Part shown: piece by piece, positions 34,791 to 45,800 of the stretch
Layout of the letters: the number at the start of each line of letters is the position of its first letter
Position numbering within the stretch: position 1 is the stretch's first letter
Notes under the pieces: generated by a model
What the model saw: only the letters and a program-made list of their open reading frames with translations
Told to the model about the DNA's origin: nothing
Databases searched by the model: none
NCBI RefSeq assembly: GCF_000270305.1
Contig: NC_015737.1
Coordinates: 863,501-927,500 of the forward strand
DNA from: Clostridium sp. SY8519
GTDB lineage: Bacteria; Bacillota; Clostridia; Lachnospirales; Lachnospiraceae
Direction: 5' to 3'
Length of the DNA: 64,000 bases
Position numbers and translations under genes: made by a program

Positions 34791-36313
34791 CCCAGTTCCT
34801 CCATTTTCCTGCGCTTTCGTTCTATCATCTCATCGATTCGTTCGAGATAATTGGTAATATCCTTTACATTTTCCACCCGTTCAATCCGGGCGGACGCACC
34901 GGTCTGCCGCCGGACTTGCGCTGTATTCGGCAATACAAACTTCGTGCTGGCGCCGGCACCAAGTGCCATTATAGTCTGTTTTTCTTCCATTATCAAGATA
35001 TTGTACAGGCCCTCGCAGCCCCTGCGGGCGTAGCCGACGTTTTCAAAATTTCCCGCCATATTTTTCTGGCGGTACAGATAGTAGGGCTCCAGCCCCATCT
35101 CCCGGCAGGCATCCGCTGTCAGCCGGATGGTCTCCCAGGTATTGTCGCTGCGGAATCCCCGGTAGTCTTCTTCCTGTATCCGCAGTCTGGCCGCCCGCTT
35201 GATGGCCAGCGAGTGAACCGTCAGGTTGTCCGGCTTCATGGCTTTCATTTCTTCCATCGTCGCCCGCACATCGTCAATGGTTTCTCCCGGAAGTCCCACG
35301 ATAAGGTCCATATTGATATCATCAAAGCCCATCTCCCGCGCCAGGGCAAATGCCTCCCGGGTCTGCTGCACCGTGTGCCGTCTGCCGATAAGGTCCAGGG
35401 TCTCCTGTTTCATGGTCTGGGGATTGATGCTGATTCTTGTCACCGAATGCTGTTTCAGTACGGCGAGTTTTTCCCGGGTAATGCTGTCCGGTCTGCCGCC
35501 TTCCACACAGAATTCCCGGACATGGCTCAGATCAAAGGTCTGCTCGATCTTCGTCAGCAGCCGGTCTGACTGCTCCGGGGTCAGTGTGGTAGGTGTGCCG
35601 CCGCCGATGTATATCGTGTCTAAGTGATGTCCGGTCACTGCCTGTGCCGTAAAGTCCATCTCCTTCTCCAGACAGTCCAGATAGCGGTCCACCTGATCTG
35701 CCCACCTGGTCAGCGGGTAGGATGTGAAGGAACAGTACGCGCATGTGGTCGGGCAGAAGGGAATCCCGATGTACAAACTGTATCCGTTGGCATAATCCAT
35801 GTCCGCCAGCAGCTCCTCTTCTTTCCGGGCCACTTCTATGGCCAGGCCGATCTTTTCCTCGGAAGCAAAATATTTTTCCTTCATGTATGACCGGATCCGG
35901 GCTTCGCTTCTTCCTTCTTCCATCATCTGAAGGGGGATCTTTGTCGGGCGAATTCCCGTCAGCGTTCCCCAGGGCAGCGTCCGTCCGGAATAGGCACAGA
36001 GCAGTTCATAAAGCTTTTGTTTCAGCCGGTTTTTGGTTTCCTTTCGGTCCGAGAAGTTCACCGCTGTGCTTCCGGACAGCTCGGTTTCCTCCCCGGAAGC
36101 ACCTGCGTGAAACGCAAAACGGATGCTTCCAGGAAATTCCTGAGAAGCATCTTCGTCGGCATGCTCATATGTAACTGTCATACGGAAGGACACCGGGTCT
36201 GTTTTCCGGCAGTCCCGGTCTGAGACATACACATCTTCCCCGGGATAAAATGCCTTCACCAGGGAATGTATGTCATATTCGAAATTCGGTTCATTCAGCT
36301 TAACTGTAATCAT
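34781..36313 (-). CDS. hemZ: Coproporphyrinogen III dehydrogenase-like radical SAM protein HemZ
   Basis: 510 residues. N-terminal domain (about 1-160) precedes the radical SAM core with CPTTCAYCSFTSYPL (the CxxxCxxC cluster binding 4Fe-4S and SAM), IYIGGGTPTTL, and INMDLIVGLPGET. HemZ/HemN-type enzymes oxidise coproporphyrinogen or act in heme-related steps; in Clostridia with incomplete heme pathways its exact role is uncertain. The ATG at 36313 with AAAGGA upstream matches HemZ starts (MITVKLNEP). It lies between the metallo-hydrolase and hisS, an order typical of Clostridia. Confidence 0.92.
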   Translation of the reverse strand: MITVKLNEPNFEYDIHSLVKAFYPGEDVYVSDRDCRKTDPVSFRMTVTYEHADEDASQEFPGSIRFAFHAGASGEETELSGSTAVNFSDRKETKNRLKQKLYELLCAYSGRTLPWGTLTGIRPTKIPLQMMEEGRSEARIRSYMKEKYFASEEKIGLAIEVARKEEELLADMDYANGYSLYIGIPFCPTTCAYCSFTSYPLTRWADQVDRYLDCLEKEMDFTAQAVTGHHLDTIYIGGGTPTTLTPEQSDRLLTKIEQTFDLSHVREFCVEGGRPDSITREKLAVLKQHSVTRISINPQTMKQETLDLIGRRHTVQQTREAFALAREMGFDDINMDLIVGLPGETIDDVRATMEEMKAMKPDNLTVHSLAIKRAARLRIQEEDYRGFRSDNTWETIRLTADACREMGLEPYYLYRQKNMAGNFENVGYARRGCEGLYNILIMEEKQTIMALGAGASTKFVLPNTAQVRRQTGASARIERVENVKDITNYLERIDEMIERKRRKMEELGWH

Positions 36314-36329
36314 ATCTGTTCCTTTGCGG

Positions 36330-36968
36330 CTATCCGAGATACGGATTGTACTGTCTCTCATAGCCAATGGTGGTGCGCCGTTCGTGGCCCGGCAGCACTT
36401 CTGTATCTCCCGGCAGTTCCAGCAGTTTTTCCTTGACGCTTCTTACCAGGCTGCTCATGCTGCCCCCCGGAAAATCCGTCCGTCCGATGGATCCGCAGAA
36501 CAGGGAATCCCCGCTGGCCAGTACCTTATTGCCTTCAAAATAATAGCAGCAGCCTCCCGGCGTATGCCCCGGCGTCAGCAGCACACGGATGGTAAACCCG
36601 GCCAGTTCCAGCACCTGTCCATCCCTGACGTAAATATCCGCGGAAAACTTCCGGGGATGTCTGCTCCAGAGTCCCGTCAGATTCATCTGCGGATCTTCCA
36701 GGGTCTGTTTTTCTGCTTCATGGGCATAGACCGGGATCTGGAATTCCTCCTTGATCGCCTGTACCGCGCCCACATGGTCAAAGTGCCCGTGGGTCAGAAG
36801 CACTGCTACCGGCGTCAGCTTCTCCGAACGGATCCGGTCAATCAGAAGATCCGCCTGGGCGCCCGGATCCACAATCAGGGTCTCCATGGTCTTTTCGTTC
36901 ACGATAAAGTAGCAGTTGGTCATTACCTCGCCTACTGTATATTCCATCACGCGCAGATTGCCTGCCAT
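36330..36968 (-). CDS. Metallo-beta-lactamase fold hydrolase (glyoxalase II-like)
   Basis: 212 residues. The metal-binding motif THGHFDH (about residues 57-63) with HTPGGCCYY and SGDSLFCGSIGRTDFPGG is typical of the YqgX/glyoxalase II-like group that hydrolyses thioesters with two metal ions. The substrate is unknown here. The ATG at 36968, after GAGGA, is chosen because MAGNLRVMEYTVGEVMTNCYFI is the family start. It lies 64 bases after relA in the operon and 16 bases before hemZ. Confidence 0.9.
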   Translation of the reverse strand: MAGNLRVMEYTVGEVMTNCYFIVNEKTMETLIVDPGAQADLLIDRIRSEKLTPVAVLLTHGHFDHVGAVQAIKEEFQIPVYAHEAEKQTLEDPQMNLTGLWSRHPRKFSADIYVRDGQVLELAGFTIRVLLTPGHTPGGCCYYFEGNKVLASGDSLFCGSIGRTDFPGGSMSSLVRSVKEKLLELPGDTEVLPGHERRTTIGYERQYNPYLG

Positions 36969-37032
36969 ACATCTGTCCTCATCTTTCTGTATCTCTGTCC
37001 GGGCGAATCCTTCGCCGCTGTTTTCCTGCGTA

Positions 37033-39372
37033 TCACCCGCCGGTGGAGCGTTTGATATCAAATACGCTGTCTACCTGGCGGATCTTTTCAATCAGTGCCG
37101 ACAGCTCATCTTTTCCCTTGGTCCGGAAGGAAATATCGATGGTGGCAACACCTTTTTTGCTGGTACGGGAGCTGATGGTCGCAATATCGATCTCCCGCTC
37201 GGTAAATATCTTGGAAATGTCTACCAGAAGTCCCATCCGGTTGTGTCCGTATACGGTAATTTCCACCAGATAGCGTCCCTCGGAATTCTGCTCTTCCTCT
37301 GAGCCTCTGGCCCATTCCGCCTCAATGAGCCGGTCCCGGTCCCAGCTGGGCATTTTAATAATATTAATGCAGTCGGTCCGATGGATCGATACACCTCTTC
37401 CTCTGGTAACAAATCCCACGATTTCATCTCCGGGCACCGGACTGCAGCACTTGGAAAAGTGCACCGCCACATCCGACAGGCCTTTGATGATGATTCCGCT
37501 CTGGTTTTTCTTCTGGTTCTGTTTGTCCCGTTCGGTGACCCGGGCCGCTTCTTTGCTGTCTCCGGAATGGGCTTCCAGCACAGAGTCGTCGGTCTGCACA
37601 CGGGCCCGGGCTACTTTGCGCTCCTCCTCCATCAGCCGGTTCACAATCTGCGCCTCGGTCAGTCCACCGTGCCCCACGGCTGCCAGCACGGAATTCCAGT
37701 CTTTGAATCCGTATTTTTTCTGAACTTTTTCCTGGTACGCGTTTTTGTTCAGAATGGCTGTGCTGTATCCCTTGCCTTTGCAGTAGATATTCAGCAGTTC
37801 CTTGCCCCGTATGATATTCTCTTCTTTGAACTCGTTGCGGAACCACTGGTTGATCTTGTTCTTGGCCTGCGTGCTTTTGACGATATTCAGCCAGTCCCGG
37901 CTGGGGCCTCTGGAATTCTGGGAAGTCAGGATCTCGATCCGGTCCCCGTTGCGGATTTCGTAATCGATGGTCACTAACTTGCCGTTGACCTTGGCGCCGA
38001 TCATCTTGTTGCCGACAGCGGTGTGGATGCTGTAGGCAAAATCAATCGGTGTGGAGCCCTTGGGAAGGCTCTTGACATCCCCGTTGGGCGTAAAGCAGAA
38101 GACAGAATCCGAAAAAAGATCCAGGTCACTTTTCAGCAGACTCATAAATTCGTGATTGTCTGACATATCCTGCTGCCACTCCAGGATCTGACGCAGCCAG
38201 GACAGTTTTTCCTCTTCGCCGCTGATTCCGCCGCCGTTGTTGGCTTCTTTGTATTTCCAGTGGGCGGCAATACCGTATTCGCAGGTACGGTGCATTTCCT
38301 CCGTACGGATCTGGATCTCAAAGGGCTGGCCGTTGGGGCCCATCAGTGTCGTATGCAGCGACTGATACATGTTGGGCTTCGGCATGGCGATGTAATCCTT
38401 GAAGCGCCCCGGCACCGGCGTGTAATGCTCGTGGATCACACCCAGCGCCGCGTAGCAGTCTTTGACATCCTTGACAATAATCCGGATCGCGAACAGATCA
38501 TAAATCTGGTCCAGTGTTTTGTCCTGATTGACCATCTTTTTGTAAATGCTGAAGAAATGCTTGGCGCGTCCGTAGACGGTTGCTTCGATATCCGCTGCCG
38601 CAATGGTGGATTTTACCTGTTTTACCAACGCGTCCACATAGGCGTCCCGTTCTTTTTTACGCAGGGCGATCTTTTCCACCAGATCATAATAGGCTTCCGG
38701 TTCCAGATATTTCAGAGAAAGGTCTTCCAGTTCCACTTTAATGGAGGAAATACCGAGACGCTGCGCGATGGGCGCATAGATTTCCATCGTTTCCCGGGCT
38801 TTTTCCTTCTGTTTCTCCGGTTTCATGAACTGGAGGGTCCGCATGTTGTGCAGGCGGTCCGCCAGCTTGATGATAATGACACGGATGTCCTTTGCCATGG
38901 CCAGAAACATCTTTCTGAGATTCTCTGCCTGTACCTCAATCTTGTCCGCGTCATAGGACAGCTGGTTTAACTTGGTGACGCCGTCTACCAGCAATGCCAC
39001 TTCATCATTAAAATCCTCTGCCAGCTCCTCCAGCGTCATGCCTGTGTCTTCTGCCACATCGTGAAGCAGTCCGGCGACAATCGTCTCCTTATCCATCTCC
39101 AGATCTGCCAGAATGATGGCAACACAAAGCGGGTGAATGATATACTCTTCACCTGATTTCCTCACCTGCCCTTTATGAGCGTTGGCGGCAATGTGATATG
39201 CCTTTTCAACAAGGGATATATCCGTGGACGGGTGGTAGCGCCGAATGCTACGGATCAGTTCCTCATGCAGTTCTTCCGGACTGACAAAATCCTTTGTGGA
39301 GCGGATTTTGTCAGATTCCAGTGTGTCCGCAGACACCAGTTCTTCCAATTCTTTAAATTCTTTCTCTCTCAT
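37033..39372 (-). CDS. relA: Bifunctional (p)ppGpp synthetase/hydrolase
   Basis: 779 residues, the usual Rel length. The N-terminal HD hydrolase domain is intact (EEYIIHPLCVAIILADL, GLLHDVAEDTG with HDxxED, KLADRLHNMRTL). The synthetase domain follows (GRAKHFFSIYKKM, DLFAIRIIV), then TGS (FCFTPNGDVKSLPKGSTPIDFAYSIHT), a zinc/helical region (HFSKCCSPVPGDEIVGF) and ACT. It makes and degrades (p)ppGpp and sets the stringent response. The ATG at 39372 follows AGGTGAGG; longer frames lack a ribosome site. It leads the relA-hydrolase-hemZ-hisS-aspS cluster. Confidence 0.96.
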   Translation of the reverse strand: MREKEFKELEELVSADTLESDKIRSTKDFVSPEELHEELIRSIRRYHPSTDISLVEKAYHIAANAHKGQVRKSGEEYIIHPLCVAIILADLEMDKETIVAGLLHDVAEDTGMTLEELAEDFNDEVALLVDGVTKLNQLSYDADKIEVQAENLRKMFLAMAKDIRVIIIKLADRLHNMRTLQFMKPEKQKEKARETMEIYAPIAQRLGISSIKVELEDLSLKYLEPEAYYDLVEKIALRKKERDAYVDALVKQVKSTIAAADIEATVYGRAKHFFSIYKKMVNQDKTLDQIYDLFAIRIIVKDVKDCYAALGVIHEHYTPVPGRFKDYIAMPKPNMYQSLHTTLMGPNGQPFEIQIRTEEMHRTCEYGIAAHWKYKEANNGGGISGEEEKLSWLRQILEWQQDMSDNHEFMSLLKSDLDLFSDSVFCFTPNGDVKSLPKGSTPIDFAYSIHTAVGNKMIGAKVNGKLVTIDYEIRNGDRIEILTSQNSRGPSRDWLNIVKSTQAKNKINQWFRNEFKEENIIRGKELLNIYCKGKGYSTAILNKNAYQEKVQKKYGFKDWNSVLAAVGHGGLTEAQIVNRLMEEERKVARARVQTDDSVLEAHSGDSKEAARVTERDKQNQKKNQSGIIIKGLSDVAVHFSKCCSPVPGDEIVGFVTRGRGVSIHRTDCINIIKMPSWDRDRLIEAEWARGSEEEQNSEGRYLVEITVYGHNRMGLLVDISKIFTEREIDIATISSRTSKKGVATIDISFRTKGKDELSALIEKIRQVDSVFDIKRSTGG

Positions 39373-39531
39373 CAGCCTCACCTGCTTATTCATCCAACAA
39401 TTATACATAGTAATCCATGGATTTTCAATCAGGCTGCAAAAAAAAGACAAGTTTTCTCCACATCTCGGCGGGCACCGGCCGAACCGCCGGGAAACAGGCA
39501 GGGCGCGGCACTTCCTCCGCCCCTTTCAATC

Positions 39532-39560
39532 TTGAATTTCACGCCGGTTTTCGCTAGAAT
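39532..39560 (+). promoter_or_regulatory. Promoter of the cyclophilin gene
   Basis: TTGAAT (39532-39537) and TAGAAT (39555-39560) spaced 17 bases, about 40 bases before the ATG. Confidence 0.7.
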
Positions 39561-39600
39561 AGGGACTGTACCAATTCATAGAAAGAACGAGGTAATTACT

Positions 39601-40122
39601 ATGGCTCAGAATCCAATTGTAACCATCGAAATGGAGAACGGCGATATAATCAAAGCAGAACTTTATCCTGACATTGCTCCAAACACAGTCAACAACTTCA
39701 TCTCCCTGATCCGCCGGGGATTTTATGACGGTGTGATCTTCCACCGCGTCATCCCCGGCTTCATGATCCAGGGCGGCGATCCGGAAGGCACCGGCATGGG
39801 CGGTCCCGGCTACAGCATCCGCGGAGAATTCACCCACAACGGCTTCCAGAATGATCTGGCCCACGATCCCGGTGTCCTGTCCATGGCCCGTACCATGGCT
39901 CCGAACTCCGCCGGCAGCCAATTCTTCATCATGCATGCCAAAGCGCCCCATTTAGACGGGGAATATGCCGCCTTCGGCAAAGTTACGGAAGGCATGGATG
40001 CTGTTGACGCCATTGCCAACCAGGAACGGGATTACAATGACCGTCCCCGGAACCGTCAGATGATGAAGACTGTTACGGTAGAGACCTTCGGTGTGGAATA
40101 TCCGGAACCGGAGCACGCATAA
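39601..40122 (+). CDS. Cyclophilin-type peptidyl-prolyl isomerase
   Basis: 173 residues, a single cytoplasmic cyclophilin domain without signal peptide. The catalytic segment FHRVIPGFMIQGGDP (about 48-62), with MARTMAPNSAGSQFFI and GKVTEGMDAVD, is fully conserved. It accelerates proline isomerisation during protein folding. A clean promoter and terminator show a monocistronic gene, divergent from relA. AACGAGG-like ribosome site lies about eight bases before the ATG. Confidence 0.95.
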   Translation: MAQNPIVTIEMENGDIIKAELYPDIAPNTVNNFISLIRRGFYDGVIFHRVIPGFMIQGGDPEGTGMGGPGYSIRGEFTHNGFQNDLAHDPGVLSMARTMAPNSAGSQFFIMHAKAPHLDGEYAAFGKVTEGMDAVDAIANQERDYNDRPRNRQMMKTVTVETFGVEYPEPEHA

Positions 40123-40193
40123 GTCTTTTCTCTGCAGGCGTTTTTTCGCCCGGAGCATGCGCTGCGGACCTGGCCTTTGAAAACAGATTCATA

Positions 40194-40230
40194 AAAAACT
40201 TCCGCCCCGAAAACGGAGCGGAAGTTTTTT
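40194..40230 (+). terminator. Terminator after the cyclophilin gene
   Basis: AAAAACTTCCGC pairs with GCGGAAGTTTTT; A-rich on one side and T-rich on the other, so it can also serve the convergent PAP2 gene. Confidence 0.9.
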
Positions 40231-40249
40231 ATCTGCCGCCGGCAGGCGG

Positions 40250-40834
40250 TTACCAGGATTTTTTCTTTTTTCTTCTTTTCTTTTCCCGTGCTTTGTCTTT
40301 TTTCCCCGCGAACAGCGCAAACAGGAGCACGGATACCAGGGTTCCGATCAACGCCCCCGCGATTACGTCCGACGGATAGTGCACCCCCACATACAGACGG
40401 GAAAATGCAATGAGAAACGCCAGGGCCAGGCAGGGGACTCCAAACCATCGCCGGGTTCCCTTAAAGATCATCACGCCCGCCGCAAATGACGCCGCCGCGT
40501 GTCCGGAAGGGAACGACCAGTCTTTCTGTCTGCTGATCAAGCGATGCAGGCCTGCCACTGTTTCATAGGGACGTACCCGGGCCACGGTATTCTTCAGGCC
40601 CAGGTTCACGATACAGAAGGTGATGGCCAGCGCCAGCAGGGACAAAAAACCGATTCTTCGGGTGCGCCGCGGAATCAGAAGCAGCACCGACAGCACAATC
40701 CAGAGGATTCCCTGATTGCCCAGCGTTGTAATAAATTTCATGGCCGGAGTCAGCCACTCCGTCCGGAGGTGGTTCTGGATCATCAGGAGAATCCATCCGT
40801 CAAACTGCTGCAGGTACTGTAAAATCTCACTCAT
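40250..40834 (-). CDS. PAP2-family membrane phosphatase
   Basis: 194 residues with about five membrane segments. The three phosphatase motifs are present: KNTVARVRPYE (C1, Lys-Arg-Pro), SFPSGHAA (C2) and RLYVGVHYPSDV (C3, catalytic His). Such proteins dephosphorylate undecaprenyl or phosphatidic lipids at the membrane; which lipid is undecided. The C-terminus is a run of Lys/Arg (DKAREKKRRKKKKSW), giving the lysine-rich tail its cytoplasmic side. It lies 34 bases downstream of glgB on the same strand. Confidence 0.9.
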   Translation of the reverse strand: MSEILQYLQQFDGWILLMIQNHLRTEWLTPAMKFITTLGNQGILWIVLSVLLLIPRRTRRIGFLSLLALAITFCIVNLGLKNTVARVRPYETVAGLHRLISRQKDWSFPSGHAAASFAAGVMIFKGTRRWFGVPCLALAFLIAFSRLYVGVHYPSDVIAGALIGTLVSVLLFALFAGKKDKAREKKRRKKKKSW

Positions 40835-40867
40835 AAATCAAACTGTCCTTCTTCTGCCCTCCGGGGC

Positions 40868-42766
40868 TTAGAATTTGAAAACTGCCACGCCGTAAGCCGG
40901 AAGCGGATAGGCAAACGAATACTCTCTGCCATCACATTCGGAAGCCTGGGCGGTATAGGTTTTCTGCCGTTTTTCCCCGCTGCCGCCGTAGGCCGCGTCA
41001 TCACTGTTTAAAATCAGCTCATAGCGTTTCTTTTTCGGTACGCCCACCCGGTAATCCGGATAAGCCACCGGTGTAAAGTTGCATACAAAAAGCAGGCTGT
41101 TCCGGCCGGTCTTTCCATGGCGGACAAAGCTGTAGATGCTGCGGTAGCCGTCGTCCGCGTTGATCCACTCAAAGCCTTCCCAGTCATGGTCCATCGTATA
41201 CATCGACGGATACCGGCGGTAAATGTGGAGCAGGCTTCTGTAAAAGTCGTGGAGCTGCCGATGGGGTGTTTCCTCCAGCAGATACCAGTCCAGTTCCCTG
41301 GTTTCGCTCCATTCCCGCAGCTGTCCGAAATCCTGTCCCATAAACAGAAGCTTCTTGCCCGGATGTCCCATCATAAACGCATAGCCCACCATCAGGTTGC
41401 GGAACTTGTCCTGCTCGGAACCGGGCATCTTGCTCAGCATGGATTTCTTTAAATGCACCACCTCGTCATGGGAAAGCACCAGGATATATTTTTCACTGGT
41501 ATTGTAGCTCATGGCAAAGGTCATTTTATGGTGGTTATCCTTCCGGAAATACGGATCCAGCTGCATATAGTCCAGGAAGTCGTGCATCCATCCCATGTTC
41601 CATTTGTAGGTAAAATTCAGTCCGCCGTCTTCCGCGCTGCCCGTCACCTGCGGCCATGCGGTGGATTCCTCCGCAATCATCATGACCCCGTGGTTCCGGC
41701 CGGTAATCAGCGTATTTAAATGTCGGAAAAATTCGATGGCTTCCAGGTTTTTGTTCTCGCCGTAACGGTTCGGCACCCACTGACCGGGCTCTTTTCCGTA
41801 ATCCAGATACAGCATGGAGGCCACCGCGTCCACACGCAGGCCGTCTACGTGATATTGTTCCACCCACAGCAGCGCGCTGCCGATCAGAAAATTCTGAACC
41901 TCTGTACGGGAATAGTCGAAGATTTTTGTACCCCAGTCCGGATGCTCCCCTTTTCGCGGATCCGCGTATTCATACAGTGCCTGTCCGTCAAAATCCGCCA
42001 GGCCGTGGGCGTCCTTCGGAAAATGTGCCGGTACCCAGTCCAGAATGACACCGATTCCGTGCTTATGGAAATAATTTACCATCCAGGCAAAGTCCTCCGG
42101 TGTGCCGTATCGGGACGTCGGCGCGTAGTAGCCGGTGACCTGATACCCCCAGGAACCGTCAAACGGATACTCGGAAATCCCCATAAGCTCCACATGGGTA
42201 TATCCCATGTCTTTGACATACGCGGTCAGCTCCTGCGCCAGTTCCCGGTAGGAGTAAAATCCATCCTCTTCCGTGCCGGGATGGCGTTTCCAGGATCCGG
42301 GATGCACTTCGTAGATCGCCAGCGGCTCTTCATAGACTGCCGCATGTTCCTTGTCATCCCGCCTGGTCATCCATTTTTCATCGGTCCAGGTGAATTTGCT
42401 GATATCCGCGATCCGTGAGGCAGTGCCCGGCCGCAGTTCCGCATAGTTCGCGTAAGGATCGGCCTTGTACAGTTTGCGGCCGTCCTGTGTCACGATTAAA
42501 TACTTATACATCTGTCCCGGACGGGCTTTGTCGCTGAACAGCTCATAGATCCCCGCCGGTTCCAGACGACGCATGGGATCCGCCGTTTCATCCCATCCGT
42601 TAAACTCTCCGATCAGATAGACTTCTCTGGCATGAGGCGCCCACACATCGAAAACAACGCCTGTTTTTCCTTTCTCTCTGTGCGGATGGGCGCCAAGCTT
42701 CCGGTATATTTCATAGTGGGTGCCGCATCCAAACAGATACATGTCATATTCTGTGATATTGCTCAT
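40868..42766 (-). CDS. glgB: 1,4-alpha-glucan branching enzyme
   Basis: 632 residues. A CBM48 domain at about 30-115 (GVVFDVWAPHAREVYLIGEFNGW) precedes the GH13 barrel. Catalytic residues are visible: nucleophile Asp in DGLRVDAVASM, acid/base Glu in VMMIAEEST, and the Asp of LSHDEVVH. It adds alpha-1,6 branches to glycogen. No other glycogen gene is in the window, so glgB is separate from a glg operon. GGGGGAGAAA precedes the ATG. Confidence 0.95.
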   Translation of the reverse strand: MSNITEYDMYLFGCGTHYEIYRKLGAHPHREKGKTGVVFDVWAPHAREVYLIGEFNGWDETADPMRRLEPAGIYELFSDKARPGQMYKYLIVTQDGRKLYKADPYANYAELRPGTASRIADISKFTWTDEKWMTRRDDKEHAAVYEEPLAIYEVHPGSWKRHPGTEEDGFYSYRELAQELTAYVKDMGYTHVELMGISEYPFDGSWGYQVTGYYAPTSRYGTPEDFAWMVNYFHKHGIGVILDWVPAHFPKDAHGLADFDGQALYEYADPRKGEHPDWGTKIFDYSRTEVQNFLIGSALLWVEQYHVDGLRVDAVASMLYLDYGKEPGQWVPNRYGENKNLEAIEFFRHLNTLITGRNHGVMMIAEESTAWPQVTGSAEDGGLNFTYKWNMGWMHDFLDYMQLDPYFRKDNHHKMTFAMSYNTSEKYILVLSHDEVVHLKKSMLSKMPGSEQDKFRNLMVGYAFMMGHPGKKLLFMGQDFGQLREWSETRELDWYLLEETPHRQLHDFYRSLLHIYRRYPSMYTMDHDWEGFEWINADDGYRSIYSFVRHGKTGRNSLLFVCNFTPVAYPDYRVGVPKKKRYELILNSDDAAYGGSGEKRQKTYTAQASECDGREYSFAYPLPAYGVAVFKF

Positions 42767-42805
42767 TTTCTCCCCCGTTCTCTCCCTCGGTACTCACGGA
42801 AGTCA

Positions 42806-45800
42806 TCAGTTGTTTTCTTTCTCAAAATTCTGTTCCCGCAGAATCAGAAAATCATTTTCATTATAGCGTTTCGCGAAAAAGCGGCCGAATTTCTTTTTGG
42901 ATTTTCCGCTTTCCGCGCTTTCAATGGCTTCGTCCACAATATCCTTGACTTCTGACAGGCTGGTGGCATGTTTCGCGGACAGAATATTGCTGATGCGGTT
43001 GTACATCGCGAGGACGCCCATTTCATCAATGGCGCACTCCATCTCCTTCGCATAGGCTTTGCCGAATTCCACCAGTTCCCGGATGCCGAATTCCGGGACT
43101 GCGATCCGCGCGGTGAATTTGTTCGCGAATCTGGTGCTGTGAGCCAGAACCTTCTCGATTCCCTCTTCCGTGTCCTCCAGGATCACGGTCAGACCGCGGG
43201 TATCCTTTTCCATGGCGCTATCGATCTGCTCCACTGTCTCCTGCCGCAGATCGCCGGCGTGTTCGATGATCAGATAACCGCCGTCCAGCTGCGGCAGCAG
43301 GTCTTCAAATCTGCGTTTTCCGTTCAGGGACGCTGCGCTGATCTTTCCGATCTGGGATTCTTCATCTTTCCGCAGCTCCTGAATGGTCTTGATCAGGCTG
43401 GTGGCCAGTACGGTTTTTCCGGTTCCCTCCACGCCGCTGATGGTGATATTTCCACGCAGGGAAGTGATGGAATTGCCGGACTTTTTCTGCACTTCTTCCA
43501 GTGCCTCATGGATCTGTGTCGGCATGGTTCTGACCTTCAGGAAGTAGGAAAAACGCTCCTGCTGTTCTTCGGTCAGATCACTTAACTGATCCGTTTCATC
43601 CAGCACCACTTCTTCCAGCGGGTTGATGACCTCGGCACGGAATTCCTCCGGAAGTTCCTCCCTGCGGGTTTCCGCGGTATCTCCTGCTGCTTCACCGTCC
43701 GCTGCCTCCGGCTCGCCTGCCTGTGCATCAGATTCCTCTGTGTCTGCTTTCGGTTCCGCAGAAGCTTCCGGTTCTGCCGGCTGCTGCACAGCTGCGGCCC
43801 TCTCTGCCCCGGTTTCGTTCCGGCTGCCTGTACTGTCGCTTTCTGTCCCTGCGGTCTGTTCCGGATCTGCCCCGGCGTCAGAAGTTTCTGCTGTTTCCAC
43901 GGCATCCGGTTCGGATACTTCTGCTTCTTTTTCGGAAGCTTCCGCATAAGCCGCTTCCGAAGCCGCTGTCTCTGCCAGAAGGACAGCTTCCAGATCCGTC
44001 TCCGCGGACGCTTCCGGTTCCGCCTGGTCGGTTTCTTCCGGTGCAGTCTTTCCGGTTCCCTCCGGGGCGGTCATCTCAGCTTCTTCCGGTGCGGCTTCTT
44101 CGGTTTCCTCCGGGGCGGTCTCACTGGTTTCTTCCGGAACAGTCTCCTGGGCTTCTTCCGGAGCAGGCTGTTCCATCTCTGTCAGATCTCCGTATTTCTC
44201 CGCGTTCTCCGCCGCCTGTCCGGCTACGGCCGCTGCAGCACTCTGCGCAGCTTCCCGGGCTTCCTCTGCCGCCTGGGCCGCAGCTTCCGCAGCTGCTCTG
44301 GCCTCTGCTTCGGCAGCGGCATGGGCTGCTTCCTCCGCGGCTTTCCGGTCTGCTTCCTGCTGGATTCTCTTTGCTTCCGCCATCTTTTCCGCTTCCAGTT
44401 CCGCGGCTTTGCGGGCTGCGCGCTGCGCGGCTTCTGCCTGTCTGGCTTCTTTTTCTGCCCTGACTGCCGCCCGGGCCATTTCTTCCTCTGCGGCTTCTTT
44501 CGCAGCCAGTGCCTCTTCCGCTTCCGCGGCTGCCTGTTCGGCTGCCCGCGCAGCTTCCCGGGCTTCCTCCGCCGCTCTTTCAGCCGCCTGGGCTGCATGC
44601 TCGGCCTCTGCGGCGCGCGCCCGCTCTGCAGCCGCACGTTTTTCCGCTTCTCTTGCAGCATGTTCCGCCTCCGCAGCAGCACGCTCCGCTTCTTTCGCGG
44701 CTCTGCGCTCTGCCTCTTCTGCTTCCCGCTGTTTTGCCAGGGCGGCGGCTCTCTCCTCTTCCAGCGCAGCCTCACGGGCATCCTGTTCCCCGATTACATC
44801 CGCTTTTTCCGGTACGATATCCGCCTGCAGATGGGGGATAATCTCCTTCAGACGGTCCATGATTTCTCCGGCTTCCTTCAGCGCCTGCGTCTTGGACTGG
44901 TCAAATTCTGCTTTTCTTGCTGCCGCGATGGCCTCCTCCGCTTTGGCCCTTGTGGTCTCCCACGCCGCCATCACATCGTCGACATTTTTGGCTTCTGCGG
45001 CCTGTTCCGCTCCTTTTTCCCGGATCTGCGAGTCATTTTTCTTAAGCGTTTCACTGACCGACGCAGTGATCTCCCCGGCAACGCCGGGTGCCGCGCCTTT
45101 CAGGTTTTCGTCCATTCCCGGAACATCTGACACCATACGGCGGATGGCCTCCATGGTGCTGTCCAGCACGCCTTTCTCCCGGGCGGACTGCAGCTGGCTG
45201 ATGCTCTCCTGCAGTTCGTTCCGCAGCGTATTGGCGTCAAATTTACCGGCATAGGGATCCTCTGCCGGCGCCGGTGCTTCCTCCGCTGCCGGCTGCTCTG
45301 CCTGTTCCGGTTCTGCCTGTTCCCCTTCCTTCTTTTCTTTTTCTTCTTTCAGAATCTGCTGATATCTGGCCTCCTGCTCTTCACTCAGGGGACGGAAGCA
45401 GCGTTTTAACTCCAGTGCCTTTCTGACATATTCGCCGTCACCGAACCACAGGATCAGCTCATCACAGGCCTCCACGCAGTTCTCCGCCTGTCCCGCCTGA
45501 TAATACAGATACGCCAGCTCATAGCCCCATTCTTCGGTATATTCCTTTTTCTTCAGGTCTTCCAGGATGGCGATGCGCATCTCAATCGGCTCACCCTTCA
45601 TGCAGCTGATCTGATAAGCCAGCGCATAGCGCATCCGGTCCCGGGGCGCGTTTTCACAGAATGCGTGGAAATAGTCCTCTGCTTCCTCCACATTGCCGGA
45701 GGCAATTGCGATTCTGGTCAGACGGTACAGCGCATTTCTGCCGGCCGGCGCGCGGTCATAAGCCAGCTGGTAAATCTCCTTGGCATCTTCCAGGCGATCC